Below, one piece after another: positions 1 through 11,769 of a DNA stretch of 64,000 nucleotides; position 1 is the first letter of the stretch, and each line of letters begins with the position of its first letter. Origin of the DNA: Colletes latitarsis (taxonomy: Eukaryota > Arthropoda > Insecta > Hymenoptera > Colletidae); the NCBI RefSeq assembly GCF_051014445.1, contig NC_135143.1, positions 3,162,001-3,226,000 on the forward strand, read 5' to 3'. Made by a program: the position numbers and the translations under genes. The notes under the pieces were generated by a model. That model had not been told where the DNA came from and did no database searches. It was given only the letters and a program-made list of their open reading frames with translations.

Positions 1-654
1 GAACAGGTATCACGATCATTAGGCTTTATAGAATCAATTTATAGATGCGTTTCCCATCGTTCCAAACCTTTTCCAATGCATTGCAAAATTTAAAGATTTT
101 CTAATCGTCACCAAACATGACTTTCGTTCAGCTAGATGGGCGATTCGTCACGTTGTGCGACGCCCGCGTCCACGGGTCTCGCTTGTCTTACGTCACACGT
201 CATATTTCAAAAACGCGTCGCAATATTTCCACCGCGATTTTCCTCCAACTAATGCACCCTGTATACAAGACGTGACTTTAGAAAGTGCGCTCGGAGTTAT
301 TCCCCCTGGTGGACCCGAACGCGGGGAAATAAACACCGGCGGCCAACCGAGAAGATTTATCGTCAATTTCGAGGCATTCTCTCGACCCTCTGAGTTTTAT
401 AGCAACCCAACCCACCATGCACCCAGGGAAGATCGTTCACGTTACTTAAGGAGGTTCGATAGATCTCTTGAGGGGTGGTAAGAGGGGAAAACCTTGTACA
501 CAGGAGCTTTCCTTAACCCTCGTGCGATGTTCAAATAATTGCTACATTGCAGTGAGCCAGGAGCCCCTAGAAATTGGCCAAAATTCAATAAGTGAGAGAA
601 TTCGCGTATGTTATTCGCAGATGTCAATTATATCATGTTTCTTGAGGCGCTGAT
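1..654. other. Intergenic or intronic sequence, no gene recognised
   Basis: Mixed-composition DNA. A 108-codon open frame (155-481, plus) starts without an ATG and matches no family I know. Its upstream half is CpG-rich, so it is probably a chance frame. No transposon end or RNA gene is visible. Confidence 0.5.
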
Positions 655-1470
655 TTCAAAGTGTATAACCGAATAAGCATGGTAAAACTGCCCCTAAACC
701 AAATTCAGTTTTAAACGTATTGATAGATAGGCCCTACAACAAAAGTTTTTCTGCCGAATTTTAACTCACTACCTCTACTATTAGAGTAATTACACAGCAG
801 AAAAGTAGTCAGTTTCTGAATTTTTCAGAATTTTTCAGAATTTTTCGTTGCAAAACGGAATTTTAAACATCTAAAAAAGTTTATAAATGCCGATTTCATA
901 TTGAAGTTATCAAGTGATCATGTTTATATTTTTACAGTTTTTTGGTCTTGTTATGGTTATTAGTGTGTAAGTTTTTTAAATTTTTCGAAGTGATGGAACA
1001 TAGCTAAATAAATTAAAATCCATATTTGTTTAGATTATTATTTGAAATATTCGGTTGACCATGTTTATATTATTACAGTTTTAGTAAATTGTTATAATTA
1101 TTATTGTATTTCTTCAGAGTTTTTCAAAGTGGTCACTTGATAACTTCAATATAAAATAGGCATTTTTAAAGTTTTTTAATTGTTTAAAATTCCGTTTTGC
1201 AACCAAAGATTCTAAAAAAATTTAGAAATATGTATACCTTTGGGTAGAATGGCCATGATTCTTGTCATAATTTTTTGTTCCGTACAACAAAAGAAATGGA
1301 GCTTAAACTGTACATTACTGTTTGCCCTGTAACTATTCCAACAGTAGGGGTAATGGATTAATATTCGGCAGAAAAAGTTTTCTTTAGAGGACCTATCTAC
1401 TTATACGTCCAAAGTTGAATTTGATTTGGAAACATTTTTACCATGTTTATTTGATTATACCCTTTGTAAA
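655..1470. repeat. Foldback palindrome of about 0.8 kb
   Basis: The two halves are imperfect inverted copies. The inner arms at 846-917 and 1133-1203 match over about 70 bp: GTTGCAAAACGGAATTTTAA on the left is repeated inverted on the right, ending at the shared TATTGAAGTTATCAAGTGA. The outer arms also pair: AGCATGGTAAAA near 676 and TTTTACCATG near 1436, and TTTTTCTGCCGAAT near 748 and ATTCGGCAGAAAAA near 1363. The loop of about 215 bp holds a diverged direct repeat (917-975 and 1057-1115). It has no coding capacity. This is the form of a foldback or long-inverted-repeat non-autonomous element; the exact ends and any target duplication are unclear. Confidence 0.75.
815..846. repeat. Short tandem repeat, 11-bp unit
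   Basis: Three successive copies of a unit reading TTTTTCAGAAT lie on the left arm of the foldback palindrome. Confidence 0.7.
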
Positions 1471-2329
1471 ATAAGATATTCGTACGAGTAATGGTTATAT
1501 CCCGTTTTTTCGAACGCTGACTCTAACAGTAGCTTCAAAATTGTAAAATTGTAGATAATGGACCTAATATAGTAGATTAAAATAATTTCATAATGATTTC
1601 TTCTGTTTTTTGAAGATTTGGATTTTAAACTCAATCAGATCCTAAATTCAAAATATCAATTTTATAAATGTGAATGGAATATGTTTAACAAAAGAATGCC
1701 AATTGTTATTATTTAAATGAATTGTATTGAGTGTATATACTCACTCTTTGACTTTTGAATTTTGAAATTCTAAAACTTATGAAAAATGCGGAGTAAAAGA
1801 AATATGTTAAAGGCAAAAGTATCTTATTGAAATTTCATGATAGAGTTGAGTAAATATCGTACGTTTGAAATCAAACTCTATTTCAAAAGGAAGGAAGGAT
1901 CGTAAGAACCATTTCTGTGCTGTTTTATCAATTCTGAAATATTCTAAACAGCTGTAACAACTATAAAACCACGATTAAATTCATACAGTAAAATATGTCG
2001 AAAATATTTACTTTTGCTATCCTGTGACTTCAAAGTATTCGACCATAGCTCCTTTCATTATTAGCACAGAAAAATTTCACAATAATCAAAAAAATGAAAA
2101 CAGAAGCTATCGAACGATATATAATGTACGAATCGTTAGATAAATAAATTACATTCAATATAAAATGAAAATGAACTTACAGACCAGCCCAATACTTAAA
2201 TGTATGTTAAATCTCTGTTTGTAATAAATAATTTATCACAAATATAAAACAATCACATACCACCTACAAATAGTAGCACATTTACCTACATATTCGATAA
2301 TAAACATTTGTAATAGATCGCAATAGCTT
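1471..2329. other. AT-rich sequence, nothing recognised
   Basis: Low-complexity AT-rich DNA with stops in every frame. I see no repeat family, RNA gene or coding signal. Confidence 0.5.
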
Positions 2330-2460
2330 AGATTTTCTCGAAAACAAAGCCTCACATGAAAAATTTTTATTCTATATTTTAGACTTATTTTTTCATGTGG
2401 AATCACCCTCTTTTCGCTTGTACCACTAGTTACCAAACATCCTATATATAAAGTACAAAT
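2330..2460 (-). mobile_element. Fragment of inverted-repeat element (Family 2), one end
   Basis: The stretch matches, in reverse orientation, the end sequence of the element at 11770-12145. Shared blocks include TTTTCTCGAAAACAAAG, then CATGAAAAA followed by TTTTTATTC, then ACTTATTTTTTCATG. Beyond this the fragment runs to TACCAAACATCCTATATA, the form expected of a Tc1/mariner-like inverted terminal repeat beside TA. No partner end is visible nearby, so this is a truncated copy. An 88-codon minus-strand frame (2236-2502) overlaps it and is probably not a gene. Confidence 0.55.
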
Positions 2461-3769
2461 ATATCGTAGAACATTGCAAAACTGCCAACATACAAGGAGC
2501 AATTGTGGGAATGATTACATTGTTGAATTGCTAGTAGAAGATACAAGCTACGCTATCGTTAATCTAAACAATGAGGGAGGATTAATTAGACGTAAGATAA
2601 CGTTAATTAAACGGACGCAAATTGTGTTTATCCCAGTCCTGGCGTAAAATATTACGTGTTAAGCGTTCTGTTCGGAACTTTGAACGTATTTTATGTCACG
2701 TTTTTAATTCGGACATTGAGAAAGCAAAGATTTGGTATATAGAATTTGCACTGTGTCGAAACATATCTGTTTATGCCAAATACGTGGTATTCTACATTAT
2801 TTCGTCAGCCTTCAAACAACAATGGAGGCCATAAACCAGGGCGCGAGAGTCGGAGACTGCACCAGATGTCGAAACGCTCCGGGTCCAATTTTCCTGCGGC
2901 CCTCTGTAGCATAAGTCTACCACCCTGTACATACACACATCATAGAGGGTGGAAAATTCTTTCTAGAAGCGGGGAGATTTTACTCGCGAATGACGAATAA
3001 AATTTTAAACGGTCATTCGTAAACTTCGGTTTATGTTTTATTTTTAAATTCGATCGTAACTTTTTTAAATCGACATCCGGACGAGTGAAGTTGTAGGCAA
3101 AATCTGTCGCTCCTTCGAATTTTTTCCCTAATTAAACAATTAAATTTATAAAGTTAGGGTTTTGGCAATTTATAAATGTATCTTTTAAGAGTAATTTCAT
3201 TGATCGTTTGTTAGAAATTATTTATAAATTGGTTACACATTAAAATAAAAGAAACGAAAGGAATGCATTAAAGTGTAAGGGTAAGTGTATGAATAAGCAT
3301 GAAAAAAATTTCGTGTCGATTACTGGTCTCTCGCTTCCAGATACTCAGAATCTCAGTAATTTAGCAGCAATTATTAAACGAGGTTCAGATTTGTGCGAAA
3401 TAGTGATTTTCTTGCTAATAATATTAATCCAGAAGAGTTTCAATTCACTTTCTCGCGTCTAATAGTTGCGAAGAATAATCAATTAGAAGAGAATCGATAT
3501 GATACACTATTTCACTATTTCTGTAAATCCAGCAAGCCCGTGAAAACTTTTCTCAACGTCGAAGAAAAGCAATATGGCCACAAGGCTTACCGTTCATTTT
3601 CTTCCATGCGACAGAGTTCCTTTTTCGGTCGCTTCACTCATTCGGAGCTTTAAGAAGATTTATGGCGAAATAAATATCGAGTATTGAGCGAGTAATGTCT
3701 GCGGAACAGTGAATCTAACTCTGGAGGTTAATTCAGATATTAGTATCGTCCTTTTTTGTAAAAAGAACA
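2461..3769. other. Sequence without recognised features
   Basis: Moderately AT-rich DNA. Short overlapping frames at 2622-3000 and one of 86 codons at 3393-3653 (plus) match no family I know. The latter opens with a non-ATG codon and lacks obvious splice signals. Read as non-coding. Confidence 0.45.
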
Positions 3770-4312
3770 GTACAGAGTTTCCTGTAATGCCCAACTATAG
3801 TAGAGCAAAAACATGTACTTGTTTATAGAAAACTGCAATTTTTCAGATGTTTCAGTATTTACGTGAATTTACAAGAATACTTCTGTAACATCAGAGTTAA
3901 TGTTAGAGTTATTGTTGATTCCTCGTATGTCTATCTTTATAAGTATAGTAATCTTCCGTTTAATGGCGAAAAGTAGGGTCCGTCAGATGCCATGAATGGA
4001 GAGTAGGAACAGAATTCTATTTCAAGGTTATCGAGACCTATTCACGCGTGAAGCATCCGACGAGGAAAGTGAATGGAGTACAATGAGAGTAGACAAAATG
4101 AAGTAATGGAAAGAGAATGGCTGAAATATTGCAGACACCATACGCATATTGACGTGGCAACCACAAACATAATATATATTCTTTTATGTTTTTCTTAATA
4201 CATAAGTGATTAATGAATTGGCGAGGTTTTCCTAATGAAAATAAGACCAAACGTGATCTTATTTATAATATTTTTAATTGCTTTATATAGTTGGGAGTTT
4301 CACAGGAAAACT
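3770..4312. mobile_element. Possible inverted-repeat element of about 0.54 kb
   Basis: Two ends are imperfect inverted copies: TTTCCTGTAATGCCCAACTA at about 3778-3797, and TAGTTGGGAGTTTCACAGGA at about 4287-4306, whose reverse complement aligns with one small gap. Similarity extends about 10 bp further on each side. The interior has no coding capacity. It fits a miniature inverted-repeat element, but I cannot identify a target duplication and the family is unknown. Confidence 0.4.
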
Positions 4313-5000
4313 TTGAAAATTCAGCGCGTATTACTGTAATCAAGAAAATTGATGTAAAACATAGCGGAAGTCTAAACAAATAGCAATTAATTGATTGCAA
4401 ATAATTGAGTAATATCAACTACTCTCCCTCCTCGTTTAAATGAAAATTATTAAAATAAATACTAAAAGCAGCCGTAACTCTGAAACACGAGTCAAGATAA
4501 ATAAAACACTCGCCGTTCGAATCGACTGATTTCTCGCGTCGAAGAAAAACGAAGATGGCAACGTTGCAGAACTTTCCCCTATTAGGTGAGAACTTATCAA
4601 ATTTTCTCGTCTTTAATGGCCAAACTTCTAAGGGGAAAGGTTTTACTCGATTTTTCTTCTAAAAATTAAATGACACGATTCTAAATTTGTACTAAATGAC
4701 AATTCATAACACTGAATGATGATATTATGATACTTTTGTCCCAGTTATATTTTATTACATATAACAATTCATAACGATTTAAAATATTGAAATTCATTCC
4801 CTGAAAATCATGATTTTTAAGTTGCATCATTATTGCAGCATATATTATAAATATTTATTTATAAATAAATAAAAAAATAAATTTTTAAACCAAAATGAAA
4901 TTTTAACATAAAATTTTCAATATTGTAAATCTTAGTAAAAGAAAAATTTTAAACGTATAAAAGTCACCATGGAAACAGGGATATAATATTGTAAGGATGT
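4313..5000. other. AT-rich sequence, nothing recognised
   Basis: AT-rich DNA with runs of A and T around 4850-4930. No gene, transposon end or RNA is visible. Confidence 0.5.
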
Positions 5001-5340
5001 CAAGAATGGTCACAGGCGTATGGCCGAATTCAAATATTCGGACACTTTAAACATAACTATGTAAACTATATTATTTAATATTACTCTAACTATTTAACAT
5101 AAAGAACATAAAAAAACATAAAAAACGTAAGCGTAAATTCCTATGCAGAATTCCTATCTACATATTTTAAACAAATAAGGCCATCGATACGGAGGACCCC
5201 CTTTCCTACGCACGTCGAGGAGCAGACCTACGAACACATTTCGGCCTAAACCTAAATATTTCGCTCATCGATGCTAACGATCCTAGCCTAAACACTTCTA
5301 TCGACGCCAACGATAATGGTTCCCTGAACCACACACGTAT
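5000..5340 (-). repeat. LTR-like repeat fragment
   Basis: The block around 5150-5198 (TATCTACATAT, then AAACAAATAAGG, then CATCGATACGGAGGACC) recurs at 6663-6711. Neighbouring motifs such as AACATAAAAAAACATAAA also recur near 6585. Together these define a dispersed repeat. The companion copies at 6485-6997 look like a retrotransposon LTR read on the minus strand, so this is probably a diverged piece of the same element. Confidence 0.4.
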
Positions 5341-5559
5341 ACATTTCTTACAATATATAGAATGTTGTAATCGATTTTTTCTTTTTTAATTTTTGAACTT
5401 AGGAATGCTCAGAAGGTCAAGAACTACAATTAAATTGATCGATCCGCTGCAGTTGATAACGCAGCGTGTACGGAAGACTCAGCGTCTTCCGCCGGGGGTA
5501 AAATTCAGTCAATACGCGAAGAAATACTGTAGGTAAAACATTGAAGTGGCGATTTTTGG

Positions 5560-6110
5560 AAAATTCCAGGCGTACCCCCTTGAAACGTGCCACGATAATC
5601 CGTAATCCCGCGAAACGAGTTCGTCCAGTCTGGTTTTCTGCACTTCCTCCCTCTGCGGGCGCTGCTCCCCTCGCGCTCTTTTGCCCCTGGAGTTCCTGTT
5701 TCGCGCCGCCGCGGGGTCCGCCACAGTCACCGGCTAATCCGTGGATTAACGCGCGACACTATAGGAATTTATAGCGCGGAAAGACAGGAGAGATGGTAAT
5801 CGGGCGCAGTGAAACGCGGTAAAGTGTGCGAAATTCCCGCGGCAGGAGACATCCGCGCGGGCGCTGCGTATATTTTCTGTCCGTGTCCGCCGCCCCCGGC
5901 GCGGCCGCGTTACTTATTGCGCGGAAGGGACACTTCGCATCCAGGTCGCTTTCTTGGCTAGCCTGAACGTGCCCGGGACGTAGGACTCCTTGGCAGCGGA
6001 ACTTTGTTCGCGTGGAATAACTTCACTTGTTGCGAGCCATCGCGACGCGTCGCTCCGCAATGCTTTCACCCCAGATGCACACCACCGGTGCGTCACCGTT
6101 GCGTTTCTAT
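5560..6110. other. CpG-rich island
   Basis: Composition changes abruptly to GC-rich, CpG-dense sequence, with GCGCCGCCGCGGGGTCCGCC at 5703-5722 and GGCGCGGCCGCG near 5898. CpG is not depleted. Short frames on both strands (5541-5774 plus, 5914-6096 minus) are expected by chance here and match no family I recognise. It may be a promoter, untranslated exon or enhancer of a nearby gene, but no start site, splice site or product can be shown. Confidence 0.4.
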
Positions 6111-6484
6111 GTTTCTCCTTGTTGTTCAGGATCGGTACAGCCTTTATTTTTGAGGATTAGAATTTCGAGACATTTTTATTTAGCAAACTACGTTACGGTC
6201 ATTAAAGGAAGCTCGAAACTCCGCACGGGACTTGGAATCCTTGGAGCTCTTCCTTGCCTCAATAACGATTGACGTATCGTAAACCCGCATTGGCACACAG
6301 CTGCGAACCACTGGAGTCTCGCGGTCTTTGGGCATTTCCCAAATTGTTTATAATAATGCAGCATTCTCGCTCACCCTTGCATGGTCTACCTGGACACTAG
6401 ACAGCAGGGTGGGTGGGAATATTGCAAAATGTTAGAAACCACCCTACCAAGGTGACTAGGTTGAAGATTGGCTTGACCAAGTCA

Positions 6485-6580
6485 AAGTACAAGGTTAAGA
6501 AGCACAGAGTGGCTGTGCCTTAAGCATCGACCACAACATCATTTGTACACACATTCGAATATTTGTTCGTGGCCGAAACA
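6485..6580 (-). repeat. LTR-like end, copy A
   Basis: On the minus strand this begins TGTTTCGGCCACGAACAAAT and continues through a conserved CACAGCCACTCTGTG block. It matches 6901-6997 closely. The TGT...ACA-type boundary and repeated copies suggest the end of a retrotransposon long terminal repeat. No reverse transcriptase or primer binding site was found in the window. Confidence 0.45.
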
Positions 6581-6662
6581 AGAATATAAAAAACATAAAT
6601 AACTACTCTCGACTAGAGTTCGATGCAAAGTGAACTTTTCTGCTGTCAAAGTCGAACCCTCT

Positions 6663-6997
6663 CAATTCCTATCTACATATAATAAACAAATGAGGTCATC
6701 GATACGGAGGACCGGCTGGCTTGACCAATCCTCCCTCCGGTGAGCAGTGTTCGTCATTGTCACCTTGCTAGGGGCAACCGACGTTTTCTTATTGGTTAAA
6801 TATGAAGTTAGGTCAGATTAATTTGGAGAGAGTTGCAGTTCATAGTTAGTCTCCGCATGAATTTATTTCTGCGTATCAGAAGCAGCAAGCTTCTAAGAGT
6901 GAAGTACAATAAAGGTTAGGAGAACAGAGTGGCTGTGCAATAAGCACGACCACGAGCGATATTTGCAACATCCGAATATTTGTTCGTGGCCGTAACA
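6663..6997 (-). repeat. LTR-like fragment, copy B
   Basis: On the minus strand this starts TGTTACGGCCACGAACAAAT at 6997 and runs through CACAGCCACTCTGTTC. It includes the block AACAAATGAGGTCATCGATA at 6684-6703 shared with 5150-5198. It is consistent with a solo or broken LTR. The internal retroelement body is absent, so superfamily cannot be assigned. Confidence 0.45.
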
Positions 6998-7076
6998 CCT
7001 CATTTTGTAATCAAACTTTATTCCAATGTACTTGCGTAAAGAACACCATTGTTCGTCACAGATTGCAGTACTCTAC

Positions 7077-7105
7077 GAGGGCGGATTGAAAAGTTTCCGG
7101 AATGA
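7077..7105. repeat. Probable mariner terminal inverted repeat (3' end)
   Basis: CGAGGGCGGATTGAAAAGTT is immediately preceded by TA and lies just outside the C-terminal codons of the mariner pseudogene. This is the usual place and form for a mariner end with TA target duplication. The opposite repeat is not found. Confidence 0.6.
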
Positions 7106-7620
7106 CAATGAAAACAAAATAAATCTGTTCTGAATTATACGTTATTTTTCAACATAGTCCCCTCGGAGTTTAATACACTTGGTCCAACGTTTCTCTAGTT
7201 TTTCTATTCCCACCCGAAAGTGACTTTCTTCGAGATCACCAAAATATTCGTTTATAGTCTCCAATCCATTGTTTTGATTGGATTTTTATTTCGTCCATAG
7301 CCACGAATCTCCTCTTGAAATCTGTGGGTTTCCTTTTAAAACCCTCTATAGAGTTAGCTGACATTCGGCTCAAACACGTTTTTGCTCAGAATTTAACAAA
7401 TACGGCACTCATTTTGCGGAAACCTTGTTTAGATCTAATTCGTTATATAAAATAGGAACGATTCGTTCATAAGAGATGCTTAAGGCTTCAGCAATTTTCC
7501 ATACCTTTATTCGGCGGTCTGCCAAAACCATGTCATGGATTTTATTTTTGACACAATTTCTGGTGTGGTAGCTGTTTTTGGGCGTCCTGAACGAGGTGCA
7601 TCAATTGTGTGACCGTGACC
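7087..7620 (-). pseudogene. Internally deleted mariner transposase
   Basis: Read on the minus strand, frames give the mariner N-terminal segment (DAPRSGRPKTATTPEIV, then a frameshift, then HDMVLADRRIKVWKIAEAL, and later VSAKWVPYLLNSEQKRV). After a short stretch containing a stop, it jumps to the C-terminal end (YFGDLEESHFR..GIEKLEKRWTKC and LRGDY). The DNA-binding helix-turn-helix region and the extreme C-terminus remain. The central part, which would hold most of the catalytic acidic triad, is missing. Mariner transposases are about 345 residues; this locus is about 530 bp with frameshifts and stops, so it is a dead copy. A terminal repeat is suggested at 7077-7105 (CGAGGGCGGATTGAAAAG preceded by TA). 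The other end, near 7620, appears truncated. Confidence 0.88.
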
Positions 7621-7899
7621 ACAGAAACCCAAAAACTAACCGTGAAAAATGAAGGTGATGAATTACCAAGAACAGCATCTTACCTCGGTTTCATTTCCGT
7701 TACGGTTTTTTCCTCCAAATGAATGAATTTGATAACCGCTCGAATTTCGGTTCTACTCATTTCGTAAAAAGCGTAAAGTAGCGCGACACAAATGCTTGTA
7801 AAAACTAGACTATTTGATAGATTGTTTAAATATTTGGAGTGAATGCTCATTAAAGATGTATCAATATAGCAACATGAAATCTGAAACATGAACATGAAG

Positions 7900-8830
7900 T
7901 TTACGTGTCATTCGCGTCGAACTCTGCCGTAGGGAGAAACAGCCCCGTGCAAAAGTCCGCCGTGCCTAAGAGGCTAGGCGCGAAACGGTTTCCATCCAAG
8001 TCCCAGCGAAGCCTGTTCCGCGATTCTGTTCGAAGCACGTGGCAGCAAACGGGTTAAACGTATCCGTGGAAGGAACGGGAGGCAAAACGAGAACCGGGTC
8101 TCGAATCGGAGCTGAATTCAACGAGATGCACGAGCGGTAGTCTCGTTTAAGCCGAAAAGTGGGCTCAGTTCAGTGGCGTTTAGTCGAACCAGAAAACGCA
8201 AGTGCGCGGAACGAGCGTCGAGTATAATTTCGGATAAATGGGAGGATAAGTGACGAGTCCCGCAGCCAAGTGAACGAGGCCTTCCTCGCGGAGGTCGACG
8301 TCCTGGCGAAACCATTCGAAACTACCGCTGAAGCGGCTAGCAGCCTCGTTAATCCTTGGCGTCGCGCGGACCGTGCTAAGTCGTTGCGTTAGCAACTTTT
8401 TCAGAAAGAAGAAGAAGAAAAAAAAATGAAAGACAGACAGCCAGTCTCGGCGAAACGCGTGAGAGAGAGTCTTCTCGGAACTTCGCGAGGCCGCAGAGCA
8501 AACGACGCCGCTTTCTGGCGCAATTAGCGCTTCGCGATCGGTAAACGAGCAGGCCTCGCAGTGCTTGCTCGATTATTCTCGCGTGATACGGTTCATCGAC
8601 TATGAATGAAGCGCGAACCCGGTTGTCCTCGTGGGAAAACGTTCTTGGTACCTTACATGGTCGCTGGGAAATGACGTACCAGGAATTCATGGCAATTTCC
8701 ACGTAGATATACCGCGTCCCGTGCGTCTTTGATTTCGATCGTGGAGATATTTATCGACTGTTTCGAACGCAGTTTAGATACCATCTGGATTTCCTCTACG
8801 ATTATCGTCCGATGCGTTCGATTCTCAGCC
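7900..8830. other. CpG-rich island
   Basis: GC-rich, CpG-dense DNA with overlapping minus-strand frames of up to 108 codons (8376-8702) and others at 8118-8395. None resembles a known family. Open frames are expected in this composition. A possible unrecognised exon or regulatory block; function not determinable from sequence alone. Confidence 0.35.
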
Positions 8831-9045
8831 TTCCCATGGGAAATCTCGCGCGATCGAGATTTTTGAAAATGTTACCAATTTTAACCGTAAAATTCAACGA
8901 AACGTTCCGAAAAATACTTTTATGTTTAAATAGAATTTTTACGAAGTATTTGAAAAACGAACGTTTCGACTTACTTGAGTATATGATATTCGGTTCATAA
9001 TTTTTCTAGTAACATTATGTTAATTTTTCTATTGCAGAAATTATA

Positions 9046-10252
9046 TAGGGTGTTCGGCCACTTCTGGGAAAAATTTTAATGAGGGATTCTAGAGGCCAAA
9101 ATAAGACGAAAATCAAGAATACCAATTTGTTGCTGGAAGCTTCGTTAAAAAGTTATTAACAATTAAATTCAAAAATTTCAAACCGTTCTGTAAAAATTAT
9201 TTTCGGTTGCGGGGGTCAATTACAATCATTTTTGGTGAATACACATACTTCCGAAATCCTACCCACTTTCGAGAAAAGAATTCGAGTAGGTGCTGAAAGT
9301 TTCGGGTGAAAAAAAAGACTTTCGAATCGTCTTGGAAAAATTATTTTTAGTTGCAGGGGTCAATTGCAAGCATTTTTGGTCAACAGACATACCACCGAAA
9401 TCCTACTCAGTCTCGAGAAAAAAATTTCTTACCGAAAATTTAATGTGAGGCCAGAAATGCAACCCTGAAATTTCATGCGTATCTTTCAAACGTCATAACT
9501 CCTGAACGGATTGGACGATTTTGATGTTTAAAAAAGCAAACTACTCGTACTTTGGTAGAGAATATGTACAAATCGCAAAAATATTCGAAAAGTTAGTCCC
9601 TGACCACGCAAAATGAGAAAAACCCCATAAAAATGGTCCAATTTTCAAACAGCCGTAACTCCTATAATAGTAAATATATTTCAATGAAACTTTTTTCTGA
9701 AGTAGAGCTCATGGGTACCTACAAAAAAGTATTAGACAACTTTTCTGTAGGGCGTCAAACAAAATTACTAAAAATGAAAAACGAATTTTTAAGTAACCCT
9801 AACCCAGTTCTAACCCAGACCTAAATTTTTCGGCGAAAAAAAATTTCGAATCGTTCTGGAAAAATTATTTTCGGTTGCGGGGGTCAATTACAATCATTTT
9901 TAGTAAATAGACATACCCCCGAAATCCTACGCATTTTCGAGAAAAAAATTCATTACTGAAAATATAATGTCTGATCATGACTGTCTGTTACCCTGAAAAT
10001 TGAAAAGTTTCAAATCGTTCTGGAAAAATTATGTTCGGTTGCAAGGATCAATTACAATCGTTTTTGTTGAATAGACATACCCCTGAAATTCTGCGCATTT
10101 TCGAGAAAAAAAATTCTGTGCGGGCGGAACTTCAAACGTTAATAACTTTTTAACGAAGCCTTCATCAGCAAATTGGTATTTTTGCTTTTCGTCTTATTTT
10201 GGCCTGTAAAATCTCCCATTAAAATTTTTCTCGAAGGTAGCCGAACACCCTG
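9046..10252 (+). mobile_element. Family 1 inverted-repeat transposon, copy 1 (long, 1.2 kb)
   Basis: The element is flanked by TA on both sides. The left end is TAGGGTGTTCGGCCA (first C changed to T), and the right end is the inverted form ending CCGAACACCCTG. The subterminal inverted repeats extend about 100 bp through AAAATTTTAAT and CCAAAATAAGACGAAAATCA. Four directly repeated monomers of about 110 bp occur, each with TTATTTT then TCAATTACAATCATTTTT or a variant; two lie before and two after a central core (about 9440-9830). TA flanks and structure suggest a Tc1/mariner-type non-autonomous element, but no transposase is encoded and the superfamily is inferred. Confidence 0.9.
9633..9824 (+). 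CDS. Short open frame in Family 1 core, copy 1 (doubtful gene)
   Basis: A 63-codon frame inside the core begins at an ATG (MVQFSNSRNSYNSKYI...) and contains the stretch ELMGTYKKVLDNFSVGRQTK. Equivalent frames are open in all three other long copies: 32150-32350 minus, 42808-43029 plus and 61613-61795 minus. The product would be small and basic, with no domain I recognise, no signal peptide and no membrane segment. In this copy the C-terminal end is altered by a replaced segment at about 9791-9822. It may be an accident of a slowly diverging repeat rather than a protein; I call it only because of the four-way preservation. Confidence 0.2.
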   Translation: MVQFSNSRNSYNSKYISMKLFSEVELMGTYKKVLDNFSVGRQTKLLKMKNEFLSNPNPVLTQT

Positions 10253-10254
10253 TA

Positions 10255-11769
10255 TATTACTATGTTAAAATGTGTCATTTAACATTTGAAACCAGTACAG
10301 ATTAATCGGTTATTGCTCCTAAAATCAACTTTCTCTATTATTTCTCGGGAAAGTCTGATATTTTTCTTTCCTTTCTTTTTCCACCACTCGTCCACGTTGC
10401 ACCCTCGAGTATAAGAGCGAACGTTAGACGAAAGTGCACTACAGAACACATTTAGAAATCTTATAGAACCCTTCAGAAATCGCGGAATGCACACTGACCA
10501 AGCACACGACTGGTTTACATTTTGGTACACCTATTCGTTATTACCCCATTAATTACACCTTAATTGCACTAACAAGAAATCTACCGGAGACGATAATTTC
10601 TGATTTCTATGAAAGAATGATTCTATAGTAAAATTTTTCATTATGGTAGTGATCTCGTTTTTATAGCTCTTATTATATTTCTTTCAATGACCTCTATCGA
10701 CATTTGTCACATCTGTTGATAAAATAAGATTAAAATATTTCTTATTACCAAGAATTTTTAAATCAACATTCTTCGATCTAGATCCTCAAAAAGAACGCTT
10801 GACCATTACTTTGTAACTTCATTTGGGCACATATTAGAAATTACTTACAACCTGACTTGTTTCATTGAATTATCCAATGTTGATTTGTCTTTAAAACGGT
10901 GGTACATCGCCAATGAAATCACATCCGAGTAAAATCACGGTTCGCAAGTCTACACCGCAACACGTTAGACAGAAGTTCCTTTGGCTATAGACGGATCAAA
11001 CTCAATTGAAAGCTTAAGGCTACTTCCTCTACTGCGAATCACGCTTGTTTGTTTGAAAGACGGATTGTAGCTGTAACTTTGCGTGATGAGACGATAGATG
11101 GAGCAACGTGTTAGCCAAATGTTATGGTAGGAATAATCCTTCGATGGCCTTGAGCGATCAGTTGATTTTGATGCGCGTATAATGGAACCCGAGAGTGTAT
11201 GATAAAATGCAATCTCTTTGGCGATTGTGTACCCAGAACCGAAGAGTTTGCACTAGACGTGCCTAATTTGGACCCTTTCGGATGCTACACCATCTTGACG
11301 ACCTTTGGAAATAAGTAAACTCAAAGTTTTTTTCTTAAGGTTTTCTCCTGAGTAAAATCTGGAGGTTTTTCTATCTCGTTCGAACCAACATTTCAATCTC
11401 ATTATCCCTGAAATTGAACATCCAATTATTTTCAAATTTGTATGCATTGTTAATTGTAAAGGTATCTAAAATGTAGTGTATGATTTTTTAATTATTTCTA
11501 AAAATAAGGAAATGGCATTTTGAAGAAAAATATATGTTTAAGGAGGAAAATTTCAACTTTAAACATTCATAATAATTCAGTAAATTGTGTTATATACAAA
11601 AATTATATAAAATAATTCTGAATTGGTTCTATCGCGAAAGCTAATAAGAATATAACTAATATACCTAATAATTTTAGTGTATTGTAAATGCTCGAAAAAG
11701 ATTATAACTCAATTTTGCTACGTTTTCAACAACGATTCTACCGGTGTTTCGTTATTCATGATACAATCG
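10255..11769. other. Mixed sequence, no gene recognised
   Basis: Moderately AT-rich DNA, with a slightly more GC-rich stretch at about 10900-11300. Minus-strand frames of 83 and 64 codons (10279-10530, 11253-11447) match nothing I know. No repeat end or RNA gene seen. Confidence 0.45.

Noticed and set aside
9480..9640. Part of the Family 1 core as a coding sequence (VITPERIGRF-like reading)
   Set aside because: Stops occur soon after in every long copy; only the following 60-codon frame stays open.
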